From an uncultured Elusimicrobia bacterium (GTDB taxonomy: Bacteria > Elusimicrobiota > Elusimicrobia > Elusimicrobiales > UBA9959): DNA of 64,000 nucleotides. The stretch covers positions 22,508 through 86,507 of the forward strand of contig CAIXBR010000015.1 in the NCBI GenBank assembly GCA_903917735.1, written 5' to 3'. This document shows, one piece after another, positions 42,436-49,989 of this stretch. A program made the translations under genes and the position numbers. The notes under the pieces are model-generated. The model was not told the DNA's origin. It ran no database searches and saw only the letters and a list, made by a program, of their open reading frames with translations. Position 1 is the stretch's first letter, and every line of letters begins with the position of its first letter.

Positions 42436-42470
42436 GAAAAGAGCCTCGGGGCCGGGGCTCTTTCTTATTT
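42436..42470. terminator. Bidirectional Rho-independent terminator between convergent genes
   Basis: AAAGAGCC pairs with GGGCTCTTT around a GC-rich loop. On the plus strand CTTATTT follows, and on the minus strand CTTTTGCG follows the mirrored stem. It lies between the BaiN-like gene and the converging amylase gene and can serve both. Confidence 0.75.
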
Positions 42471-42486
42471 AAGAGAGCGGCTGCAC

Positions 42487-44160
42487 CTAGTGGACTTTGA
42501 ATTCCGGCCCGTTGGCCGCGCTCCGGATCTCGTCCTCGACTTTATGGATGGAGGGTTTTGCCTCCGCGCCGGCGGGCTTCATGGACCTGGGGTAATCCGG
42601 GTTTTCGGGCAGTTTCCACGGCTCCCCACTTACGGCGGCGCTGGTAAGCGCGCGCAGGCCGTGCGCGGGGATATTTATAGTGAACCGGCTTTTCTTCGTT
42701 ATGGAAAAAGTCTCGCCGCTGTAAACGTCGGTGTAGCTGCCGGCCGGGATATTGCCAAGCGTCACCGCTGCCCCGTTCCAGTCCTTGTTAAGGAACACGT
42801 AGGCAGTCTCCCCGCCGAATTCCCTCTTGAAAGCATACTGGTCCTTGGAAGCGTACAGCCGCGTCTGCGCGCCCTTCATCAGGGCGGGGCTCGCGCGCCG
42901 CACCGCGTTCAGTTTTTTCAGGTGCAGATAGACGGGATTGGACCTGGCTGCCTTTATGCCGTCCGGGCCCAGGTATTTCCGATTATCAGGGTCGTTGCCG
43001 CCCACCATCTGGAGCTCGGTGCCGTAATAGACGCACGGGATGCCGCGCGCGGTGAAGTAGAAGTTCAGCGCGTCGAAATACTGTTCGGTGGTGGCGGCGC
43101 TGCCGTCCCAACCGGGGCCGTTGAACCGCGGCTTGTCGTGATTGTCCAGGAAGGTTACCAGGTACGTGGCGTCCTTATATTTCACGTCCTGCGACAGCAC
43201 GCTGTCCGCTTTCGTATAATCCCCGCCTTTGAAGATCTGTTCGAACTGCCCCCAGGTGCCCATGGAGGAGCCCGGCATATCCAGCACGCTCATGGCTGAG
43301 TTCATCGGGTCGCCGGGGGCCAGGTTGGTAAAACTCGCCAGCCAATTAAAATCCCCATTGGTCCACACCTCGCCGAACATGAAGAAGTCTTTTTTGCTCT
43401 TGTGCAGTTCGGTGGTGAAGGCCTTCCAGAATTCCGGCTTCATCCAGGCTACCGTGTCTATTCTGAAAGCGTCCACGCCCATGGCCTGATAGCCCTTATA
43501 GATGTCTATCAGCCACTTGGCGGTCACAGGGTTGTCCTCGTTGAAGTCGAGAAGGTCGGCTATTACCGGCCCCGTATGGTGAAACCAGTTCTGCTTGTCG
43601 TCGTTATAATCTAACATCTTCCCCAGGCCGAACACCTGCCCCTTTTGCGCGTACCACTTCACCGAAGGGTTCACGTAGCCGCCGTGGCCGTGGTTGGCCA
43701 CCACGTCCTGAATGATCTTCATGCCTTTGGAGTGAACGGCCTGTATAAGGTCGGCGTAGGCCGCGTCCTTGGACTCCAGGTGCGGATCTATCCTGGAAAA
43801 GTCCCACGCCCAGTAGCCATGATACCCGGTGGCGTCGTAGGAGCCGTCAAAGTTCATATACCTGCCGGGGGGCTGCGCCACCGGCGGGGTTATCCAGATG
43901 GCCGTGAACCCCATGTCCTTTATATAGTCCAGGTTCTGTATCAGGCCCTTGAAATCTCCGCCCTGGTAATATTTCAGGTTGCCCGGCTGATATTCGTCCC
44001 CGTAAATATTATTGTTACCGGGGTCGCCGTCCACGAACCTGTCGGTCATGACGAAATAAATGGTCTCGTCCCTGAAATCCCATTTCGCGGAGGAGGCCGC
44101 GCAAGCAGGGAAACAGGCCGCCGCGAAGAGCAGGAATACCGCCGCTATTTTCTTTATCAT
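42487..44160 (-). CDS. Secreted alpha-amylase-type glycoside hydrolase (GH13)
   Basis: The start at 44160 gives a signal peptide ('MIKKIAAVFLLFAAACFPA'), possibly a lipoprotein-like Cys. An open frame upstream lies over the promoter of the next gene and has no family similarity. 557 residues. GH13 motifs: 'IYFVMTDRFVDGDPGNNN', 'IQDVVANHGHG', 'VDAFRIDTVAWM' (nucleophile Asp), 'FFMFGEVWTN' (acid Glu) and 'LVTFLDNHDKPR' (third acid). It degrades starch-like alpha-glucans outside the cytoplasm. A beta-sandwich domain ('FKREFGGETAYVFLNKDW') follows the barrel and the end is Lys/Pro-rich. Confidence 0.9.
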   Translation of the reverse strand: MIKKIAAVFLLFAAACFPACAASSAKWDFRDETIYFVMTDRFVDGDPGNNNIYGDEYQPGNLKYYQGGDFKGLIQNLDYIKDMGFTAIWITPPVAQPPGRYMNFDGSYDATGYHGYWAWDFSRIDPHLESKDAAYADLIQAVHSKGMKIIQDVVANHGHGGYVNPSVKWYAQKGQVFGLGKMLDYNDDKQNWFHHTGPVIADLLDFNEDNPVTAKWLIDIYKGYQAMGVDAFRIDTVAWMKPEFWKAFTTELHKSKKDFFMFGEVWTNGDFNWLASFTNLAPGDPMNSAMSVLDMPGSSMGTWGQFEQIFKGGDYTKADSVLSQDVKYKDATYLVTFLDNHDKPRFNGPGWDGSAATTEQYFDALNFYFTARGIPCVYYGTELQMVGGNDPDNRKYLGPDGIKAARSNPVYLHLKKLNAVRRASPALMKGAQTRLYASKDQYAFKREFGGETAYVFLNKDWNGAAVTLGNIPAGSYTDVYSGETFSITKKSRFTINIPAHGLRALTSAAVSGEPWKLPENPDYPRSMKPAGAEAKPSIHKVEDEIRSAANGPEFKVH

Positions 44161-44181
44161 TGTTATGTCCCTTACCGGCAC

Positions 44182-44238
44182 AGTATAGCATTCCCCTGCA
44201 GTACGTTTCATACCGGGCTTTTTGGAAAACAGTATAAT
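44182..44238. promoter_or_regulatory. Divergent promoter region between amylase and TMTC-like copy 2
   Basis: On the minus strand TGC + TATACT (box at 44182-44187) lies 22 bases before the amylase ATG, with AAGGG in the short leader. On the plus strand TATAAT (44233-44238) lies 31 bases before the ATG at 44270. Neither has a good -35. The two boxes are about 45 bases apart and transcribe away from each other. Confidence 0.5.
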
Positions 44239-44269
44239 ACATGAATAGCAGAGCGGCCCTGAAGACACA

Positions 44270-45907
44270 ATGACCCTCCCGGAAAGAACAATATACGCCA
44301 TTAAACACAATTTTCCGGCCCTCCTTCTCTGCGCCGCGGCGCTGGCCGTATTTTTCCCGGCGCTGCTGAACGGCTTTGTGGATTGGGACGACTCGCAGTA
44401 TGTCGTGCTTAACCACGCGCTGCGCGGCGGCTGGCGCGAGGTTTTCACTTTTTTCCCGGGCTATTATCACCCGCTGACGATACTTACGTACAAGGCCGAG
44501 TTCTCCCTGTTCGGCCTGACTCCCCTGCCTTATCATTTCACGAACCTGGCCCTCCACGCGGCCTGCGGTGTCTCCGTTTTTTATTTCTTCGCCGCGCTGG
44601 GGGCACGGCCCTGGTCCGCTTTTCTGGGCGCCCTGCTTTTCATTGTGCACCCCGTGCATGTGGAGCCGGTTGCGTGGATATCAGGCAGGAAGGAGCTGTT
44701 GTGGGCGCTGTTCTCGTTCTGGTCGCTCACCAGCTATTTGAAGTTCCTGGACGGCCGCGGCAGGAAATTCATAGGCTGGTCGCTTTTATTTTTCCTGCTG
44801 GCCGCCCTTTCCAAGCCGGCCGCACTGGTGCTGCCATTCGTTATCCTGCTGCTGGATTATTACCGCGGCCGCTCTTTTAGTACCCGTCTGCTGGCCGAAA
44901 AGCTTCCGTACCTGGCTCTAGCGCTGCTCCTGTTCGCTCTGTCCAGCTCTCCGTCCGGGTTCCTTCTTGGCGGTGGGGGAGCTTTCTCTTTTGCCGGCGC
45001 CGCGGCTGCCGACATTCAAAGCGCTTTCTTCTACCTGGGAAAACTGGCCGTCCCCGCTTCCCTTTCCGCGCTCTATCCGCCGGTCAGGCTTTTTTTCAGG
45101 CCGGCCTGGTACCTTCTGGCGGCGCTTTTTGCGGCGGCGCTCCCGGCCTGGGCGGCCCTGACGGAAGTCCGCGCAAGGGAAAACTTCTCCGGCGCCGGAG
45201 CGCTCCGGCCCGGCTGGCGGAAAAAGTTATTTTTCGCAATGCTCTTTTCCCTTGTTACGGCTTTCCCGGGCCTTATTATTTCCCCTCCGGCCGACCGGTA
45301 CGCGTATGTGCCGGCCGCCGGGCTGTTCTTTCTTTACGGCGAGCTGGTCTTTTGGCTTTACGGCCGGGCGCGCAGCCGTATGCCCACCCGCGGGGCAGGC
45401 GCGCGTTTTTCCTCAGCGGCTCTGGTGCTGCTTGTGACGGCGCATTTCTTAATGCTGGCACTGGCTTCTTTTCAAAGAACCGCAGTGTGGAAAGACAGCC
45501 TGACCCTCTGGAATGACGTGGCGGCTAAAGATACGCTGGACCCGACCGCGTATTACGGGCGCGGGAACGCCTACGCCGAGCGCGGGCTCTATGCGCCTGC
45601 CCTCGCGGACCTTAACCGCTGCCTGGAGCTGGACCCGTCCCGCTGGAGAGCCCTTTCCAACCGCGGCCGCATTTTCACGGAAATGAAAAATACCGACAGG
45701 GCCGTGGTTGATTATAACGCGGCCATCGCGCTTAATCCTTCTTCGCCGCAGCTTTTCCTTAACAGGGGGAATGCATATTTTATCGGCCGGAATTACAGCC
45801 TGGCCGTAAAGGATTACGACTGGGCCCTTGAGCTTGCGCCGGGCTTTTCGCAGGCTGCTGAAAACCGGCACACGGCGCAAGCGGCCAGCAGGCAGCAGAA
45901 CAAATAA
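44270..45907 (+). CDS. TMTC-like membrane protein with C-terminal TPRs (copy 2)
   Basis: 545 residues. The first-loop motif 'NGFVDWDDSQYVVLNHALRG' and 'HPVHVEPVAWISGRKELLWA' match the TMTC-like family and the copies at 592 and 46979. About ten membrane spans; TPR units from about residue 430 ('AYYGRGNAYAERGLYAPALA', 'LSNRGRIFTEMKNTDRAVVD', 'LFLNRGNAYFIGRNYSLAVK'). 'SPPADRYAYVPAAGLFF' is the conserved ADRYxYxP block. Likely a lipid-linked-sugar glycosyltransferase. Sequence divergence between the copies is high, so they are old paralogues with possibly different acceptors. Confidence 0.8.
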   Translation: MTLPERTIYAIKHNFPALLLCAAALAVFFPALLNGFVDWDDSQYVVLNHALRGGWREVFTFFPGYYHPLTILTYKAEFSLFGLTPLPYHFTNLALHAACGVSVFYFFAALGARPWSAFLGALLFIVHPVHVEPVAWISGRKELLWALFSFWSLTSYLKFLDGRGRKFIGWSLLFFLLAALSKPAALVLPFVILLLDYYRGRSFSTRLLAEKLPYLALALLLFALSSSPSGFLLGGGGAFSFAGAAAADIQSAFFYLGKLAVPASLSALYPPVRLFFRPAWYLLAALFAAALPAWAALTEVRARENFSGAGALRPGWRKKLFFAMLFSLVTAFPGLIISPPADRYAYVPAAGLFFLYGELVFWLYGRARSRMPTRGAGARFSSAALVLLVTAHFLMLALASFQRTAVWKDSLTLWNDVAAKDTLDPTAYYGRGNAYAERGLYAPALADLNRCLELDPSRWRALSNRGRIFTEMKNTDRAVVDYNAAIALNPSSPQLFLNRGNAYFIGRNYSLAVKDYDWALELAPGFSQAAENRHTAQAASRQQNK

Positions 45908-46003
45908 TTACTGTTGTCCGCCGGGTTTTTCAGAAACGCGCACTAAGAACAGCCGCGTTCCAGCTTCGCTCACGGGATCATCTTCCATGCCGCTCTGATA
46001 ACA

Positions 46004-46026
46004 TAAAGCGGCCGCCGGCCGTTTAT
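46004..46026. terminator. Possible terminator at the end of the secreted unknown gene
   Basis: AAAGCGGC and GCCGTTTA can pair imperfectly around CGCCG, overlapping the stop codon of the minus-strand gene. T-rich sequence is short on both sides. Weak support; it may simply be a GC-rich hairpin between converging genes. Confidence 0.35.
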
Positions 46027-46778
46027 TGCAGGGCTTTAGCGGAAAAGACACAGTCCCTGCCCGCGGCGGCCGTACGCTTTTCACCGCCTGGTTCCAGTAT
46101 AAGCTTACCCTGGTTGTCGGCCAGCGTATCCCCACCCTCTCTCAGCAGCAGCGTATACTGCAGCAGGAAAGTGCCGTCCACGGCGGGGCTGTCGGGCAGA
46201 AGGCCCACCATGAACTTGCGCGCTTCCTCGTCCGATCCGCTGAAAAGCACGGCGCTGTACTGCTCGTCCGGCAGATAAACGAAGCTGGCCGGGTAAGAAG
46301 CCCGGCCGCATTTCAGACTGATCTCCAGGGTTGCGGTCCCTTTCTTCCGGGCCTTCCCTTCCGCCGTCCCCTGCAGCTCCAGTATCAGTTTCCAGCCGGC
46401 GGCCTCTACGGCCAGCACCGGCTTGCCCGGGCGCAGCAGCACCTTCCCTGCAAACTGGAACGGCGGCCGGGCCTGCTGCTCGCCTGAAAGTTCTACCTGG
46501 TAATCCAGCCTGAAGAGCCCGTCCTCCGGTCGGTTGAGTAGGGAATTGACGGTTATTTCACGCGCAGTACCCAGTCCCCGCACCTGGGCTTTGCCGACAT
46601 AGTTAATCTGTTCCCCCAGGGGTATCTTTTGCGTGTACGAGTAGGAGACTCTGCCGCTGACGGCTTTGATCTTTAACGTCCAGCCTTCAGCCCCGGCCGC
46701 GCCGGCGGAGCAAAACATAAGGCAGAACAGGAATAATATCTTAAAGCGTTTATCTGTAGTAAACATATGGCGGATCAT
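46023..46778 (-). CDS. Secreted protein of unknown function between two TMTC-like genes
   Basis: 251 residues with a signal peptide ('FKILFLFCLMFCSAGAAGAE'). The rest is beta-rich ('WTLKIKAVSGRVSYSYTQKI', 'DYQVELSGEQQARPPFQFAG', 'GTFLLQYTLLLREGGDTLAD'). I recognise no family. A second Met at 46766 could also be the start; neither has a strong ribosome site. It is probably periplasmic or a lipid-facing beta-sandwich. Its place between two putative glycosyltransferases makes it a candidate acceptor or partner, which is inference from position only. Confidence 0.6.
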   Translation of the reverse strand: MIRHMFTTDKRFKILFLFCLMFCSAGAAGAEGWTLKIKAVSGRVSYSYTQKIPLGEQINYVGKAQVRGLGTAREITVNSLLNRPEDGLFRLDYQVELSGEQQARPPFQFAGKVLLRPGKPVLAVEAAGWKLILELQGTAEGKARKKGTATLEISLKCGRASYPASFVYLPDEQYSAVLFSGSDEEARKFMVGLLPDSPAVDGTFLLQYTLLLREGGDTLADNQGKLILEPGGEKRTAAAGRDCVFSAKALQ

Positions 46779-46962
46779 TACTTGTTTTTCCGAAGGAACA
46801 GTCTCTTTCCTTCACTTGAAAACTGCAAAATGCGACCCTACCGTTATAATAACAAAAAACAGATTTTTTTGGGTAAATTTTGCCAGGTTCCCCTCGCCCC
46901 GTATCTGGCGAGCTGCAGATTAATCAGGACAGCTCCGCTTTGGCAGGACTAAAAAAGCCAAT

Positions 46963-46978
46963 TGCTATAATAACAGCT
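46963..46978 (+). promoter_or_regulatory. Extended -10 promoter, probably leaderless, for TMTC-like copy 3
   Basis: TGC + TATAAT (box at 46966-46971) is followed by seven bases and then the ATG at 46979. No Shine-Dalgarno. Choosing this ATG shortens the longest open frame by 33 residues, none of which resemble the family. Confidence 0.55.
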
Positions 46979-48658
46979 ATGCATACGGACGGGACGCAGT
47001 TTAAAAAGCTCGGGGACACTCTTCGGAACGGCCTTTTTCTCACCCTGCTGGCAATGGCGCTGCTGCTCTCCTGGACGGCCATGAGCCCGTGTCTGAAGAA
47101 CGGTTTCATAAATTGGGACGAGACCGAATACATCACCCGGAATCCCAAGATAAAAACGCTGACCTCGGAAAGCCTAAAGGCCATGTTTTCCACTACGGAC
47201 CTGGGAATGTACTCCCCGTTGTCCACCCTGAGCTGCGCGTTGGACTATCATTTTTTCGGCCTTAACCCGGGCGCCTACCACGCCACCAGCCTGCTCCTTC
47301 ATCTGGCGAACACCGCGCTCACTATGTTCCTGGCCCTTCTGCTGCTGGATAGCGTATGGGCAGCCTTCTTCGTCGGGCTCCTCTTCGGCGTGCATCCGGC
47401 CCATGTGGAGTCCGTGGTCTGGGCGGCGGAGCGGAAAGATGTCCTGTACGCTTTCTTCTACCTCGCGGCACTGGCCGCCTATGCGCTGCGGCTCAGGGGC
47501 GCGCGCACTTATTTCCTCTCGCTGGCCCTTTTCGCCTGCGCGCTGCTTTCCAAGCCGATGGCCGTCACCCTGCCGCTGGCGCTGGTGCTGATAGACTACC
47601 TGGGGCCTGACGGCGTGCCGCGCCGGAGATGGCGGGACAAAATACCCTTCTTTATCCTGGCGGGCTTATCCACCGCCGTGCTGATGGGCCCCCCCGGGGC
47701 CAACGCGGCCGCCGCCGTTCACAAGGGAAACCGGCTGGTCACCCCGCTCTACAATCTAGGGTTCTATATCTACACCCTATTATGGCCTTTCGACCTTTCG
47801 GCGATGTACGTTTCTGTGCCGGGGGGGAAAGTTGTTTATTACGGCCTTGCGGCAGCCATGCCCGCCGCTATAGCGATCCTGTGGCGATACTTCCGCCGCG
47901 ACAAACAGATAGTTTTTGGCGCGGCCTTCTTTACCGTCATGCTTTTACCGGTGCTGCAGTTCTTTCCGTTCGGGCCGGTTATCTCGGCCGACAGGTACAC
48001 CTATCTCTCGTCGATAGGCGTCTTTATGATAGCGGCGGTATGCGCCCGCCGCCTAGGGCCGGCGCTCCAGCGCCGGGGAAAGCTCATAGCTGCCGCCTGC
48101 GCGATAGCCGCGGTCATGACGCTTACAGTGGCGGCGCGGGTGCGTTGCGCGGTGTGGCACGACGGCGTTTCCCTGTGGAACGACACTTTGCTCAAACAGC
48201 CGCGGGCGGTCCCGGCGATGATCAATCTGTGCGGGGCCTATATACAGGCGAACCGGGACGCGGAAGCGGCTGCCTGTCTTTCACAAGCCATAAGCATCTA
48301 TCCGCAAAACGACGACAACTACTACAACCTGGGCTTCCTGTCCGTCCGCCGCGGCGAGTTTAAAAAAGCGGAAGAATACTTTAAGCACACCCTTCTCATC
48401 AGCCCGTGCCACGCCCCGGCGCTGAACAACCTGGGGAACATCTGCCTGCTGAAGGGCGAGAAAGAGAAGGCGGCCGCCTATTACGCCGCATCGGCCGCCT
48501 GCGACAGTTCTTATTACGCGGCCCATATCAACCTGGGCAAGCTGGCCCTCGCCGATAATGACGCGGCAAAAGCCCTTCCGTTCTACGAAAAAGCCCTGAA
48601 AGCCGACCCCTCGGACGAAGCCACCCGAACCCTCCTCAAGACCCTGCGGCGAAACTGA
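46979..48658 (+). CDS. TMTC-like membrane protein with C-terminal TPRs (copy 3)
   Basis: 559 residues from the ATG at 46979. Family blocks: 'NGFINWDETEYITRNPKIKT', 'PLSTLSCALDYHFFGLNPGA', 'HPAHVESVVWAAERKDVLYA', 'KPMAVTLPLALVLIDYLG' and 'ISADRYTYLSSIGVFM'. TPR units start near residue 420 ('MINLCGAYIQANRDAEAAAC', 'YYNLGFLSVRRGEFKKAEEY', 'LNNLGNICLLKGEKEKAAAY'). It is closest in layout to copy 1. Likely inner-membrane glycosyltransferase acting on exported proteins or lipids. It is transcribed alone. Confidence 0.8.
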   Translation: MHTDGTQFKKLGDTLRNGLFLTLLAMALLLSWTAMSPCLKNGFINWDETEYITRNPKIKTLTSESLKAMFSTTDLGMYSPLSTLSCALDYHFFGLNPGAYHATSLLLHLANTALTMFLALLLLDSVWAAFFVGLLFGVHPAHVESVVWAAERKDVLYAFFYLAALAAYALRLRGARTYFLSLALFACALLSKPMAVTLPLALVLIDYLGPDGVPRRRWRDKIPFFILAGLSTAVLMGPPGANAAAAVHKGNRLVTPLYNLGFYIYTLLWPFDLSAMYVSVPGGKVVYYGLAAAMPAAIAILWRYFRRDKQIVFGAAFFTVMLLPVLQFFPFGPVISADRYTYLSSIGVFMIAAVCARRLGPALQRRGKLIAAACAIAAVMTLTVAARVRCAVWHDGVSLWNDTLLKQPRAVPAMINLCGAYIQANRDAEAAACLSQAISIYPQNDDNYYNLGFLSVRRGEFKKAEEYFKHTLLISPCHAPALNNLGNICLLKGEKEKAAAYYAASAACDSSYYAAHINLGKLALADNDAAKALPFYEKALKADPSDEATRTLLKTLRRN

Positions 48659-48918
48659 TCCGAGGAACTCCCCCTTTTCCTTCGCCTGAAGGACAGTCTT
48701 CCCCCGACGCACATGCATCCCCTGCGCAATGGCGTTTTTGCTGCAGTCCGGCGGATTCGGTCCTCTTGCGGGAGTAGTCCGTCCGGAGCTGTCATTTAAA
48801 TTATCGCCCCCGCTATTTTCCCGCAGAGACCCTAAGATCTCATTTTTTATATTGGCCGCCAGCCCTAAAAAAAACAGTGCCGGGCCGGCTCCATATTTTT
48901 TTTGATAAACTACACTGT
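48659..48918 (+). promoter_or_regulatory. 260-base intergenic region with an extended -10 promoter at its end
   Basis: No gene is apparent. Near the right end TGA + TAAACT (box at 48906-48911) is followed by seven bases and the ATG at 48919, again without a Shine-Dalgarno or -35. The preceding 100 bases contain several A/T runs. I see no terminator for the TMTC-like gene on the left. Confidence 0.45.
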
Positions 48919-49989
48919 ATGGGCAACACCATGGACCTTGACTCAGCGGAAGTGGGGCGCGTCATCAGCTGCCGCGGCGTGGAGTGGACCGTCAGCGATA
49001 AGACCGTCTCGCGCCAGTCCGGCTCCTACCTGGAGCGCCAGTGGACCCTCACGCACGGCTCCGAAGAGCTCTACCTAGTAAAAAGCGAGGAAAAAAAAGC
49101 CTCGGGGCTGGAGGAGATCTGGGTGCTCACCCGCCAGATACCACTTTCCGGGGTCTCCTACGAATACGAGCCGGGCAGCTGGCGCGGCCTGCACGAAGAC
49201 TCGCTGCCGCCCGAGGCTCCCCGCTGCGTCAAGTACGCGCAAGCCGATTACGCCTACGACAGCACCTCCTCCGTCAAAGCCAAGGACGACGATGGCAACA
49301 TGGTGCCCAAGGACACCTGGGATTTTTATTCAGGCGACCGCAGAAAGAACCTGGCCATAGAGATCTGGAAGGAGGACGACAAGGACTACCCGGAAGCGTA
49401 CCTGGGAGACGTGGTAACCCCATCCGACTTCGAAGTACTGGATAAAAAAGCCGCGCTCCCGCGTTTCGGGCTTAAGCCCGGCCAGGGGGTTTTTGAAACA
49501 CTGAAGAACTCCGCCTCCGGGGCAGGCATGGTCGGCCTGATGCTGATAATAAACGGCTTCCCGTGCGATTACTTCATAGCCCTGGCCGTGCCGGCCACGT
49601 TGCTGCTCTGCCTGTATATCCAGGGTTCGGCGGCCTGGCTGACCGTTTCCTGCCTCTGCGTCTGGATAGCTGTGGGCGCGGCGGCCAGACTCAGCAGCTT
49701 CGGGCTGTCCTTCTGGTCCATGGCTTTTTTCTGCGCGGCGCTCTCCGTGGTACTGCCGAGGCTGATGGCCATGTTCTTACAGGGCGGGCAGATCTCGGAG
49801 CATTGGCGCCTGGCCGTTTTCGGCGTGCTGCCCGCGCTCTGGGTCTACAGCTTCCTCGTATATATTATTTTCGCGCCGGGGCCGCATGCCGCGTACCAGT
49901 TCTTCGCGGCCTGCCTGCTGCCGGTAGCTATAGCCGCGGCAATAGCGGCGCTGAACCGGGTACTGGAGGGTTCCGATGGCCGGCCTTAA
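48919..49989 (+). CDS. DUF4178-type N-domain plus membrane domain
   Basis: 356 residues from the ATG at 48919; an upstream in-frame Met lies before the promoter box. The first ~200 residues ('GRVISCRGVEWTVSDKTVSR', 'WTLTHGSEELYLVKSEEKKA') resemble DUF4178, a beta-rich domain of unknown role. The rest has about six membrane spans ('AGMVGLMLIINGFPCDYFIA', 'WLTVSCLCVWIAVGAAARL'). DUF4178 proteins often lie beside DUF350 and polyamine-synthase-like genes, as here. Its stop overlaps the next gene by 14 bases. Confidence 0.65.
   Translation: MGNTMDLDSAEVGRVISCRGVEWTVSDKTVSRQSGSYLERQWTLTHGSEELYLVKSEEKKASGLEEIWVLTRQIPLSGVSYEYEPGSWRGLHEDSLPPEAPRCVKYAQADYAYDSTSSVKAKDDDGNMVPKDTWDFYSGDRRKNLAIEIWKEDDKDYPEAYLGDVVTPSDFEVLDKKAALPRFGLKPGQGVFETLKNSASGAGMVGLMLIINGFPCDYFIALAVPATLLLCLYIQGSAAWLTVSCLCVWIAVGAAARLSSFGLSFWSMAFFCAALSVVLPRLMAMFLQGGQISEHWRLAVFGVLPALWVYSFLVYIIFAPGPHAAYQFFAACLLPVAIAAAIAALNRVLEGSDGRP

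Noticed and set aside
44241..44272. Ten-codon leader peptide before TMTC-like copy 2, stop overlapping the next ATG
   Set aside because: The predicted transcript start lies at or after its ATG, there is no ribosome site, and ten codons can arise by chance.
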